Source: a virus
Virus record (IMG/VR): IMGVR_UViG_3300017917_002434
Coordinates: 186,001 to 250,000 of that record
Length of the DNA: 64,000 nt
Strand: one strand, 5' to 3'
The notes below the pieces were generated by a model, which worked only from the letters and a program-made list of their open reading frames with translations, ran no database searches and was not told where the DNA came from. Of this stretch, positions 43,765 to 51,204 are shown piece by piece. Each line of letters begins with the position of its first letter. Positions within the stretch are counted from its first letter, which is position 1. The position numbers and the translations under genes are program-made.

Positions 43765-44889
43765 ATGTCAGACAAATTCACTAGATTTTTAAAGGGAGTA
43801 GGTCAAGGTATTACCAATCCTAAAGGTAACCTAGGCGATGCTCGTCACGCGGCTCGATTGTATATAGACAATCAGTATACAAGAGCACCGAGAACAAAAT
43901 TTTTATATCATGTACAATTTAATATAAATCGTCCAGCAGTTCTCTCTGCGAATTTTTTAAAGCTTCATCAAAAAACGATTGATATGATGGTTAAACAGGC
44001 AGACTTGCCTAAGATAACATTAGAACACGAAATAAAAAATCAATATAATAGAAAAAAAGTTATCTACAAAGATATAAAATATGAAGGTCTTAATATTGTA
44101 TTTCACGATGACAACCTCGGTGTGATTAACGCTCTCTGGGCACAATACCTATCGTGGTATTCCAATGAAAGATTATTGCCTCCCACATTCTGGACTCAGA
44201 CAAATGGCCCCTACTCTCCCTTAGATGGGACTCAATCCGGAGACGAAAGAATTGCGATAACCGGAGCAGCGGCCGGAGCAGATGATCCTCAATCCGGAAC
44301 TGTTCGATACGGACTAGATGTGCCAAAAAAGGCGTTCGTAAGACCGTTTTTTGATTCGATAACCATCTATACATTGAGCAGGAAAAAATTTAATTCTTAT
44401 ACATTGATTAATCCGCATATAACTAGTTGGAATCATGGAAACGTAGATCAAGCTTCTAATAACGGAACCATCGAAGCAACTATGAACATAGTCTATGAAA
44501 CTGTGCTATACGGCACCGGCAGCATCGTTAAAGGAACCTCGGCTACAGCGGCATTACCGAGACAGTTTACTGATCTGTATTACGATAAAACACCTAGCCC
44601 ATTGACTATACAGGGCGGACAGCTCACTAGTCTTTTTGGCCCGGGCGGTTTGCTTAACGCAGGATCGAGTATCATCGAGGATGCTCCATTAATATACGGA
44701 GTAGGTAATGTTCAAGGGGATATTACAGGCTCGTCTGGTCTTGAACAGGCCATTAAAGCAATTAATCTTTACAAGAGTTTAGCATCATTACGGCCCGAAA
44801 ATCTCATAGCTGAAGCCACTAATATTATTTTAACTCCGGGTGCTGTCGGTAATGCTGTAAGCGGAATCCCCGGAGTCCGCTTCAAATAA
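43765..44889 (+). CDS. Tail-tube-related protein, possibly tube initiator/baseplate-tube (gp54- or gp48-like)
   Basis: 374 residues. The central part has a tube-like pattern: FLYHVQFNIN, VKQADLPKITLEHEIKNQY, YEGLNIVFHDDNLG, INPHITSWNHGN and ATMNIVYETVLYGTG, comparable in order with gp19 (approach strand, prohibition of E-x-E-L-P, then a closing beta-hairpin). It is larger than gp19 and ends in a Gly/Ala/Ile-rich tail. In T4 the larger tube-fold proteins gp48 and gp54 form the baseplate end of the tube. That role fits size and pattern, but I cannot choose between them. It lies right behind the gp19 terminator. Confidence 0.55.
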   Translation: MSDKFTRFLKGVGQGITNPKGNLGDARHAARLYIDNQYTRAPRTKFLYHVQFNINRPAVLSANFLKLHQKTIDMMVKQADLPKITLEHEIKNQYNRKKVIYKDIKYEGLNIVFHDDNLGVINALWAQYLSWYSNERLLPPTFWTQTNGPYSPLDGTQSGDERIAITGAAAGADDPQSGTVRYGLDVPKKAFVRPFFDSITIYTLSRKKFNSYTLINPHITSWNHGNVDQASNNGTIEATMNIVYETVLYGTGSIVKGTSATAALPRQFTDLYYDKTPSPLTIQGGQLTSLFGPGGLLNAGSSIIEDAPLIYGVGNVQGDITGSSGLEQAIKAINLYKSLASLRPENLIAEATNIILTPGAVGNAVSGIPGVRFK

Positions 44890-44904
44890 ATTTAAAATCA
44901 ACAT

Positions 44905-45282
44905 ATGGATAAAGTTTTAACAAATCTACCGCAAAGCGAATCGATCGATAGTGCTAATCGTACTAAGACGTATCTTAATAACTTTGGTAACAACGGAGAA
45001 GAATACCTTAGTGCCGAAGTAGATGCTACTATAGGATTCTTAACTAATAAGGGATTTGGTATCGAAGCTGCTTCAGTTACAGCGATCGTTCTTCTACAAC
45101 AGGCTAAAAGGGACGGCTTTCCTGTTTTTAAATTACTAGAAACATTACAATCATTAAATCAACTAGAACTCTCAGGTCTAGTGGCAGAAATATTAAATCT
45201 TAATCGTAGCCAAACTTCTAGATTAGGATTTCGAACAGCTATATCTGCTAATCAAATCAAACTTAGAAATATCAGAGCATAA
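44905..45282 (+). CDS. Conserved small protein of the tail/head module, unknown
   Basis: 125 residues, mostly helical. It reads MDKVLTNLPQSESIDSANRT, then YLSAEVDATIGFLTNKGFG, SVTAIVLLQQAKRDGFPVFK and a closing LGFRTAISANQIKLRNIRA. I recall similar proteins beside structural genes of aquatic T4-like phages, but no assigned role. AATAAATT about 12 bases upstream is a weak late-type element. The stop codon overlaps the next start by one base (TAATG), so it is translated with gp4. No T4 number is proposed. Confidence 0.5.
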   Translation: MDKVLTNLPQSESIDSANRTKTYLNNFGNNGEEYLSAEVDATIGFLTNKGFGIEAASVTAIVLLQQAKRDGFPVFKLLETLQSLNQLELSGLVAEILNLNRSQTSRLGFRTAISANQIKLRNIRA

Positions 45283-45722
45283 TGGTACGGTTCGCCCAGG
45301 GAAAATTCGAGATGAAGAATCCCGACAAATACATCGGGAAAAAAACACCACTGGCACGTAGTTCATGGGAGTTTGTTTTCATGCGTATGTTAGACGAACA
45401 CCCGGGAGTTGAGAAATGGGCGAGCGAAAGTATACAGATTCCTTATAGAGATCCACTAACAGGCAAATATACAATATATGTGCCTGATTTTTTTATCGTG
45501 TACAACGATAAGGGTGGAAAAAAACATGCCGAGGTCGTTGAAGTAAAACCGAGCAATCATATGTTCTTAGAAAAAGTAGGAAAAAGTAGATACAATCAAG
45601 AGCAGTATGTAAAAAACATGGCTAAGTGGGAAGCGGCAAACGCTTGGTGTAAACAACAGGGTATAAAGTTTAGAGTAGTCAACGAAGACGATATTTTCCA
45701 CAAAGGCTCAAAACGCAGATAA
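45282..45722 (+). CDS. 4: gp4 head completion protein (TnsA-like nuclease fold)
   Basis: 146 residues, close to T4 gp4 (150). RSSWEFVFMRMLDEHP parallels T4 RSNWEKFFFEWLDKNP; WASESIQIPY parallels WGSETAVIPY; and AEVVEVKP parallels FIEIKPK, followed by W-E-A-A-N-A-W...GIKFRVVNEDD. E30, D69 and E87-x-K89 form the E-D-ExK set of the TnsA/restriction-like nuclease fold. In T4, gp4 (with gp64) completes the filled head before tail joining. It is translationally coupled to the previous gene. Confidence 0.85.
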   Translation: MVRFAQGKFEMKNPDKYIGKKTPLARSSWEFVFMRMLDEHPGVEKWASESIQIPYRDPLTGKYTIYVPDFFIVYNDKGGKKHAEVVEVKPSNHMFLEKVGKSRYNQEQYVKNMAKWEAANAWCKQQGIKFRVVNEDDIFHKGSKRR

Positions 45723-45729
45723 GTATAGT

Positions 45730-46212
45730 ATGACGAAAAAACTTGAAGAACTATTCAATTTAGAGGATACTAGGAACGTAGAAGTTAAGGTTCCTGTAAT
45801 CGAAGAATCTAAGGATGAAGTACGGGATCTAGAACGTAGTTATAGGGAAGTCGATGCTATAGCTGGACAATTACCGGCTATCGCAGATCTAGAAAATCTC
45901 GGAGAAAACGAACTTGATGCGTTAGCAAAAAAAGCCGAAGAAGCCTATGATGATCTCATGGATTTAGGCATGAATGTAGAAGTACGATACAGCGGAAGAA
46001 TTTTTGAAGTAGCAGGAACTATGCTTAAAAATGCCATAGATGCTAAATCTGCTAAAATTGACAAAAAGCTCAAAGCTATAGATGCTAAATTGAAAAAATT
46101 AAAAATTGACAAAGATGCTGGCGACGAGGATCCTAATAGTATGCTTAACGGGCAGGCCTTTGTCATAACCGATCGCAACGAGTTATTGAAAAAACTCCAA
46201 GGAAAGGAATAA
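45730..46212 (+). CDS. 16: gp16 small terminase subunit
   Basis: 160 residues, like T4 gp16 (164). It is an acidic then strongly coiled-coil protein: LEELFNLEDT at the start, VRDLERSYREVDAIAGQLPA, LGMNVEVRYSGRIFEVAGTM, AIDAKSAKIDKKLKAIDAK, and the closing ITDRNELLKKL. These match small terminases of marine T4-like phages. It forms a ring that activates the gp17 motor. GATAAGTA four bases from the ATG may be a degenerate late element. Its stop TAA lies within the next late promoter. Confidence 0.8.
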   Translation: MTKKLEELFNLEDTRNVEVKVPVIEESKDEVRDLERSYREVDAIAGQLPAIADLENLGENELDALAKKAEEAYDDLMDLGMNVEVRYSGRIFEVAGTMLKNAIDAKSAKIDKKLKAIDAKLKKLKIDKDAGDEDPNSMLNGQAFVITDRNELLKKLQGKE

Positions 46213-46215
46213 ATA
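46208..46215 (+). promoter_or_regulatory. Late promoter AATAAATA, five bases before ATG
   Basis: Contains the gp16 stop codon; followed by CTGAT and the ATG at 46221; predicted leaderless start. Confidence 0.6.
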
Positions 46216-46220
46216 CTGAT

Positions 46221-46784
46221 ATGAAAACACTAAAAGATTACCTAGCTGAGAGTAAAAAAACCTACGGATTTCGCATCAAAGTAGCAGGTCCCTTGCCAGA
46301 AGGCTTTGAAGATAGAGCCAAAGCAAAAATGGGCAAATACGGCTGCGGCAAATTTGAAAAGGTTGCTACTACTCCTATCCAAAAAACTGCTCTAGAGTTC
46401 CTAGACCTATCAAACATTGAAGTTACTGTTTTTGAGTGTGAGTGTTCATACCCAGTAACACCACAGCAGGTACAGGTAGATATCCATGAGTCTACTGGTA
46501 TTTCTAATACTCATCTAAGAGTTAGAAATGTTAATGATCCATTTGAACAAGCAGAACCCCTAGGCGATCCTAGTGGAAAAGCATTGTTAAATGACAGCGA
46601 ATTAAAAGATGCTGAAAAAATCAAACACAAAGAAAATTTTGGAAATGAATTTACAGCATCGTTCTTGAAAGATATTGCTAAAGTCAGCAAAGAAAGAACA
46701 AAAGAATCAAATCAGGGCGAATATAAGATGCCCAAAACACCTAAACAAGATAAAGCAGGCATGAAAAGTGCCTTGGGGAGTTAA
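46221..46784 (+). CDS. Head protein candidate with capsid-targeting-like N-terminus
   Basis: 187 residues. MKTLKDYLAE-S strongly resembles the T4 capsid-targeting sequence MKTYQEFIAE-A of internal proteins, which is removed after L/I-x-E by the gp21 prohead protease. The middle (YGFRIKVAGPLPEGFEDRAK, then YGCGKFEKVATTPIQKT, VTVFECECSYPVTPQQVQ) looks like a compact alpha/beta domain, and the last 60 residues are charged and disordered. It lies between the two terminase genes. A head-internal role is inferred; I cannot name a family. Confidence 0.6.
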   Translation: MKTLKDYLAESKKTYGFRIKVAGPLPEGFEDRAKAKMGKYGCGKFEKVATTPIQKTALEFLDLSNIEVTVFECECSYPVTPQQVQVDIHESTGISNTHLRVRNVNDPFEQAEPLGDPSGKALLNDSELKDAEKIKHKENFGNEFTASFLKDIAKVSKERTKESNQGEYKMPKTPKQDKAGMKSALGS

Positions 46785-46785
46785 T

Positions 46786-47328
46786 ATGGATTTTAAAGCT
46801 ATACTAGAAAAGATGGCCGAACTAGATGCTAGTAAGGTATCAGAGGAGTGTGGCATGCCCATGACATCCTCAGCACCAAACACAGCACCACCGTCGATGA
46901 GTATTAATCTTAATGCTCAGGGACTAGATAATATTCAATCGTTAATGCAATTGATTAACAAAGTCAATCCTAGCATGTCAACACCGATGGGAGGAAACAG
47001 TTCCGAGCCCACATTGCCGATGGTCAAACCTGAGCCTTCGATGGCATCTTTAAGAGACAAACTCTTACCTAAAGAGCCGCCAAAATTAGCAGATAACGAC
47101 ATCGATCCAATGGATAACATGGATCGCGAAGAGGAATCATTTGCTAACGCACCAGACGGAGCATCAGAGCCCGAAATCAAACCTATGAGTGCTGCGGTAC
47201 CAAATGGGGACGACTTACATCGTAAGAAACGACAATTCCCTGCTACACAGCCCGGTGATAATCCAATGGCTGTAGAAAATATCAAAGCACAACTAGAAGC
47301 TCTGTTAGCAGAAATTAAATCTAAATAA
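46786..47328 (+). CDS. Acidic, low-complexity phage protein of unknown function
   Basis: 180 residues from ATG 46786. A longer reading from 46768 exists, but 46786 has the GGGGAG ribosome site in place. The sequence is largely disordered and rich in Pro, Met, Asp and Glu, with one ordered-looking block SINLNAQGLDNIQSLMQLIN near residues 40-60 and a C-terminal helix (AVENIKAQLEALLAEIKS). I have seen this ordered block in hypothetical proteins of aquatic T4-like phages next to gp17. It could be a scaffold or packaging accessory. Followed by a strong terminator. Confidence 0.5.
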   Translation: MDFKAILEKMAELDASKVSEECGMPMTSSAPNTAPPSMSINLNAQGLDNIQSLMQLINKVNPSMSTPMGGNSSEPTLPMVKPEPSMASLRDKLLPKEPPKLADNDIDPMDNMDREEESFANAPDGASEPEIKPMSAAVPNGDDLHRKKRQFPATQPGDNPMAVENIKAQLEALLAEIKSK

Positions 47329-47343
47329 TTTCGCAGTTAAACC

Positions 47344-47371
47344 AAATAGGCTCTTCGGAGCCTATTTTTTT
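47344..47371 (+). terminator. Rho-independent terminator with UUCG loop
   Basis: 10-bp stem AAATAGGCTC (47344-47353) with GAGCCTATTT (47358-47367), TTCG tetraloop, U-tract 47365-47371. Confidence 0.95.
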
Positions 47372-47372
47372 C

Positions 47373-47380
47373 ATTAAATA
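47373..47380 (+). promoter_or_regulatory. Late promoter ATTAAATA, five bases before ATG
   Basis: Directly after the terminator; followed by GTTGT and the gp17 ATG at 47386; predicted leaderless start. Confidence 0.6.
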
Positions 47381-47385
47381 GTTGT

Positions 47386-48972
47386 ATGGCAAAGTCATTA
47401 GATGGTAATCTCATCAAGAAAGCACATGCCCAGACCAAATATACTTTAGAAGAAGTAAAGCATCTGGAAGCATGTATGGATCCTGTAACAGGACCTTTGT
47501 ATTTCTGTAGGAATTTTTTAAAGATCCAACATCCTGTTCGTGGAAGTATTCCATTTGAACCTTACGAATATCAAGAAAGATTAATACAGGCCTATCACGA
47601 AAACAAGCAGTGTATTGCTATGTTACCTCGTCAGATGGGTAAGACAACCTGTGCCACAGGTTATCTATTATGGTATACAATGTTTGTACCAGAAGCACAG
47701 GTTCTGATCGCTGCTCACAAATATGAGGGTGCTCAGGATATTATGAATCGTTATCGCTATGGTTATGAAAATCTGCCTGACTTTATACGTGCTGGTGTTT
47801 ATAGTTATAATAGGAATACAATCGAGTATGATAATGGTGCTCGTATCCAAGCAACCACAACCACTGAAAACACCGGTCGTGGTAAATCGCTATCCTTAAT
47901 TTACTGTGACGAGTTTGCGTTCGTACAGCCGCCAGAGAAAGCCAAGGAGTTCTGGACTGCCTTATCACCGACATTGTCTACAGGCGGTAAGTGTATTATT
48001 ACATCAACACCAAACTCAGACGAAGATCAGTTTGCTCTTATCTGGACAGAAGCTAACAAAAAGTTTGACGAGTTTGGCAACGAACAAAAACTAGGTACCA
48101 ACGGATTCTACAGTTATTTCGCACACTGGGCAGAGCATCCAGATCGTGATGAAGAGTGGGCTAAGGTAGAACGTGCCAAGATCGGTGAAGAGCGTTTCCG
48201 CCGTGAGTTTGACTGCGAGTTCTTGATCTTTGACGAAACATTAATCAACGCAGTAAAACTAGCCGAACTCAAAGGTAGCGAACCTGTAATGACTATGGGT
48301 CAGACACGTTGGTATAAAGAAATAAATCCGCAGGCCACATATCTCATAGCACTAGATCCTAGCTTGGGCACAGGCGGCGACTATGCTGCCATAGAAGTTT
48401 TTGAGATGCCTGCTATGGAGCAGGTAGCAGAATGGCGACACAATCTAACACCTATACAAAGTCAAGTAAAACATATGAGAGAAATATTAAAATATATTTC
48501 TGAACGATCGATGGAATTAGGTGGACAGCCCCAGATTTATTATTCTGTAGAAAATAATTCGTTAGGCGAAGCAGCATTGATCGTCATTAATGATATAGGC
48601 GAAGAGAATTTTCCTGGACTATTTTTAAGTGAACCTATACGCAAAGGACATGTGCGTAAGTTCCGCAAAGGATTTAACACAACACACAGGACTAAAGTAA
48701 CTGCCTGTAGTCAACTTAAAAATATGCTAGAAACCTATAAGATGAAAATACATAGTAAGCCTCTGATTTCTGAGCTAAAAACATTCGTAGCACACGGTGT
48801 GGGTTTTGGTGCTAAAACAGGAGAACACGACGATCTAGTTTCGTCCACTCTGTTAATCATACGTATGGCTGGTATCTTAGCAGATTGGGATCCGCACATA
48901 TATGAAAAAATGACAGAACGACTGTCTGAAGAACAGTTACCCATGCCCATTTATGTAAGTTCTATATATTAA
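47386..48972 (+). CDS. 17: gp17 large terminase subunit (ATPase and nuclease)
   Basis: 528 residues. The N-terminal ATPase domain has Walker A RQMGKTT (82-88) and Walker B LIYCDE (171-176), and the motif TSTPN near 207-210 acts as coupling motif. The C-terminal RNase H-like nuclease domain begins with LIALDPSLGTGGDYAAIEVF (D324), continues with YYSVENNSLGEAAL and ends with the metal-binding HDDLVSS. It pumps DNA into the prohead and cuts the concatemer, with gp16 just upstream. The start codon lies five bases after a late element and has no ribosome site. All key residues look intact. Confidence 0.95.
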   Translation: MAKSLDGNLIKKAHAQTKYTLEEVKHLEACMDPVTGPLYFCRNFLKIQHPVRGSIPFEPYEYQERLIQAYHENKQCIAMLPRQMGKTTCATGYLLWYTMFVPEAQVLIAAHKYEGAQDIMNRYRYGYENLPDFIRAGVYSYNRNTIEYDNGARIQATTTTENTGRGKSLSLIYCDEFAFVQPPEKAKEFWTALSPTLSTGGKCIITSTPNSDEDQFALIWTEANKKFDEFGNEQKLGTNGFYSYFAHWAEHPDRDEEWAKVERAKIGEERFRREFDCEFLIFDETLINAVKLAELKGSEPVMTMGQTRWYKEINPQATYLIALDPSLGTGGDYAAIEVFEMPAMEQVAEWRHNLTPIQSQVKHMREILKYISERSMELGGQPQIYYSVENNSLGEAALIVINDIGEENFPGLFLSEPIRKGHVRKFRKGFNTTHRTKVTACSQLKNMLETYKMKIHSKPLISELKTFVAHGVGFGAKTGEHDDLVSSTLLIIRMAGILADWDPHIYEKMTERLSEEQLPMPIYVSSIY

Positions 48973-48980
48973 GATAAATA
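48973..48980 (+). promoter_or_regulatory. Late promoter GATAAATA, five bases before ATG
   Basis: Begins immediately after the gp17 stop; followed by TAAAC and the ATG at 48986; predicted leaderless start. Confidence 0.65.
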
Positions 48981-48985
48981 TAAAC

Positions 48986-50728
48986 ATGGAAGATAATATC
49001 AAAAGTGTAAGCACTGACCTTTTTTACAAGATTAGAAGCCGATTTTCAGGCCTAAAATTAGGATCTGAATTAGGCGAAATTACCATCAACCCAGAAGAAG
49101 CTGTATTCTTTGATTTTGATTACATGGAAGGACAAAATCCTGTCGGACATGTAAGCATCAGTCTAGCTGAGCCTGGAAACATGAAAGTCTACTATAGTAC
49201 AGGTATTACTGAAAATATGGATGCTGTACAGAAAGATACATGGTATGATTTTTTAAGAGGACTTAGAGAATTTGCCAAAAGACGATTAATGAGTTTTGAT
49301 ACACGAGATATTACTAAGGATAATTTAGATCAAAGAGACTTTAGTTTCTTGAGTCAATACGCAAATAATACACCTGTCGGAGAGGGAGTTATGAAAGAAG
49401 GAATGTACGGTACTGCTAAAACCAGTTACCAAAAATTAGAAAACACAAGATTGATCATCAAACACGATCAACAGGTAGATGAAACTAGCCCGGGTGCTCG
49501 AACCAGACACATCAATGCTATGTTCATAGAAAACGGCCAAGGTGAGCGATTTAAATATCCGTTCATTCATTTAGCAGGTGCTCGTGCTATGCAGAGGCAT
49601 GTACAGGAAGGCGGTTTGCCCTACGACGATATTGGCAAACACATCATTGGTATCAGTGAAAAAATCGCACATCTAAAGAATTTTGGAAATTACGTAGTAC
49701 GAAATGATCTCATGAACTCCGAAACTAATGAGATCGTCGGTCGTGCTCATGAAACACTAGATAGTCTAAGAGAAACAATTAAAAAATTAGCCAAGAAAAG
49801 TCATTATGAACAATTTAAGGCACAGTTCCAGGCAGAACAGGTAACAGAGGTACCAGAAGAGTTCATCGAAGATCTAACTAATAAATTTACAGTAAAGAAT
49901 TTCAAAGAAGATATCAAGGCCGCATTCCCTATCATTTATAGCCTAATGCAGACCAAAGAAGATATACATTATGACGACATAGTCGCGATGACTCAACCAA
50001 CTAACGAAGAAGTAGAACTCGACCTCGAAAGCGTAGAAGAATTTGATGATCCATTTTCAAAATTTGAAGATTGGGCTATGAACTTAGGCGAAGATAATGC
50101 TATCACTAGTCAAGACGAAGAAGAAAAAGCAGCAGCAGTAGAAAAATTACAGGCTCTGGTAGGCGAACATTTTCCCGCAGGTGTTGATGGTCAAAACGCC
50201 ATCAGCAGCTTAAAAGGCATAATCGACGATCCCGAACTAGCACGTGAAATCAAAGATGCTGCTAAAGAAGACGCAGACACTTGCGTTCGACCTTTAGTAT
50301 ATCAATGGCTAGAAAATAATGCTCCAGACGTAGTGGACGAATTAGATTTTGGTGACATGGATATGCCAGACGAACCTCAATATGATGACGAAGGCGGAGA
50401 CACAGATGATTCTTACGCTCTAGCATCGGCAGGTCACGGATCTGATGAGGACTATGGAGACTTTGGCAACGAATACGAAGGAATCGATCCCCAAGAACAA
50501 AAAATAAATGTGCAAGAAGTTGCTGAATTTATGTTTACAGGCTATGATCCAATCAAAAAAACATTTCCTAAAGGCCCAGAAGGTATGATCACTATGGTAG
50601 GCAAAAAATTTGGACCAAAGGCCGAATCCGCAGCACGTGAATTAGTGATGCGTATGGCACCTAACCAAAATACACAAGTACCACAGGTAAATGAATTATC
50701 AAGAATCAAAGAATTATCTGGACTATAA
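48986..50728 (+). CDS. Large conserved late protein, unknown (580 aa)
   Basis: 580 residues, acidic. The N-terminal 180 residues look folded (DLFYKIRSRFSGLKLGSELG, VFFDFDYMEGQNPVGHVSIS, WYDFLRGLREFAKRRLMSF); the middle (TRHINAMFIENGQGERFKYP, FIHLAGARAMQRHVQEGG) also looks ordered; the C-terminal 200 residues contain long acidic disordered stretches, ending near NELSRIKELSGL. I recognise it as a hypothetical protein following gp17 in aquatic T4-like phages. The late leaderless-type promoter suggests a virion, head or packaging role. No enzymatic motif is evident. Confidence 0.55.
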   Translation: MEDNIKSVSTDLFYKIRSRFSGLKLGSELGEITINPEEAVFFDFDYMEGQNPVGHVSISLAEPGNMKVYYSTGITENMDAVQKDTWYDFLRGLREFAKRRLMSFDTRDITKDNLDQRDFSFLSQYANNTPVGEGVMKEGMYGTAKTSYQKLENTRLIIKHDQQVDETSPGARTRHINAMFIENGQGERFKYPFIHLAGARAMQRHVQEGGLPYDDIGKHIIGISEKIAHLKNFGNYVVRNDLMNSETNEIVGRAHETLDSLRETIKKLAKKSHYEQFKAQFQAEQVTEVPEEFIEDLTNKFTVKNFKEDIKAAFPIIYSLMQTKEDIHYDDIVAMTQPTNEEVELDLESVEEFDDPFSKFEDWAMNLGEDNAITSQDEEEKAAAVEKLQALVGEHFPAGVDGQNAISSLKGIIDDPELAREIKDAAKEDADTCVRPLVYQWLENNAPDVVDELDFGDMDMPDEPQYDDEGGDTDDSYALASAGHGSDEDYGDFGNEYEGIDPQEQKINVQEVAEFMFTGYDPIKKTFPKGPEGMITMVGKKFGPKAESAARELVMRMAPNQNTQVPQVNELSRIKELSGL

Positions 50729-50747
50729 TAACTTATAACTCGAGATT

Positions 50748-50768
50748 GGGCACTTAGGTGCCCTTTCT
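50748..50768 (+). terminator. Terminator after the 580-aa gene
   Basis: 6-bp stem GGGCAC (50748-50753) with GTGCCC (50758-50763), TTAG loop, then TTTCTCTT. Outer GAGA/TCTC bases extend it imperfectly. Confidence 0.8.
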
Positions 50769-50806
50769 CTTGATCAATATTACCATTTCACGTTTACCAA
50801 CCATCG

Positions 50807-50850
50807 GTTGTCGGCGTTAATATATACAGTTGTCGACGAATCTCGACAAC
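50807..50850 (+). promoter_or_regulatory. GTTGTCG half-sites and perfect palindrome (operator or leader hairpin)
   Basis: GTTGTCGA (50829-50836) and TCGACAAC (50843-50850) form an 8-bp palindrome with a six-base centre. A third half-site GTTGTCG is at 50807-50813, 22 bp upstream of the second. A possible -10 (TAATAT/TATATA, 50818-50826) lies between. Either an operator set or the 5' hairpin of the secreted-peptide mRNA. Confidence 0.5.
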
Positions 50851-50873
50851 AAAAATAAAATGGAGATTTTCAT

Positions 50874-51056
50874 ATGAAATCAGTAGTAACTTTATTCGCT
50901 ACACTCTTCGCAGTTTCTGCTTTTGCCCAAGCACCTGCAGCTCCTGCTAAGAAAGAAGAAGCAAAGCCTGCTGCCGCAGCACCTGCTAAGAAAGAAGAAG
51001 CAAAGCCAGCAGCACCAGCTAAGAAAGAAGAAAAGAAAGACGCAGCCAAGAAGTAA
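50874..51056 (+). CDS. Secreted Ala/Lys/Glu/Pro-repeat peptide
   Basis: 60 residues. The first 18 form a classical Sec signal peptide (MKSVVTLFATLFAVSAFA, with A-F-A before Q19). The mature part is three imperfect repeats of A-P-A-K-K-E-E-A/K-K (A-x-A-A-P-A-K-K-E-E). A TGGAG ribosome site precedes it, and it is a single-gene unit between two terminators. Small secreted peptides of this composition are familiar from betaproteobacterial genomes, so acquisition from a host is plausible. The periplasmic role is unknown; it might coat DNA or peptidoglycan, or act at the envelope during infection. Repeats at base level are nearly identical. Confidence 0.75.
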   Translation: MKSVVTLFATLFAVSAFAQAPAAPAKKEEAKPAAAAPAKKEEAKPAAPAKKEEKKDAAKK

Positions 51057-51065
51057 TTGGTCCGA

Positions 51066-51097
51066 AGAAAGGGTTCTGTAATAGAACCTTTTCTTTT
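51066..51097 (+). terminator. Terminator after the secreted peptide gene
   Basis: 12-bp stem AGAAAGGGTTCT (51066-51077) with AGAACCTTTTCT (51083-51094), one G-U pair, GTAAT loop, U-rich end. Confidence 0.9.
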
Positions 51098-51130
51098 GGC
51101 GAAAAAAAATATTGTAAACATCTTGTTTTT

Positions 51131-51138
51131 TATAAATA
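51131..51138 (+). promoter_or_regulatory. Late promoter TATAAATA (full consensus)
   Basis: The only exact TATAAATA in front of a gene here. It gives a leader of about 60 bases before gp32. Confidence 0.7.
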
Positions 51139-51154
51139 AATCACGCATAATAAC

Positions 51155-51187
51155 AATATGCGTAAGGCATACATTTTAAGGCATATT
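51155..51187 (+). promoter_or_regulatory. Structured gp32 leader
   Basis: AATATGC (51155-51161) pairs with GCATATT (51181-51187). The same left arm can instead pair with GCATA at 51167-51171. The first fold ends just before the AAAGGAGG ribosome site (51188-51195). Two exclusive folds next to the site fit translational control; T4 gp32 is known to repress its own translation through a leader structure. Confidence 0.5.
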
Positions 51188-51204
51188 AAAGGAGGCAATT
51201 TAAA

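Noticed and set aside
44885-44892. AATAAATT as a late promoter for the 125-aa gene
   Set aside because: The last base deviates from the element and the 12-base spacing fits neither class; mentioned only as weak.
50829-50850. Palindrome read as a terminator
   Set aside because: It is followed by an A-rich stretch on the plus strand and by no U-tract on the minus strand; better as an operator or leader hairpin.
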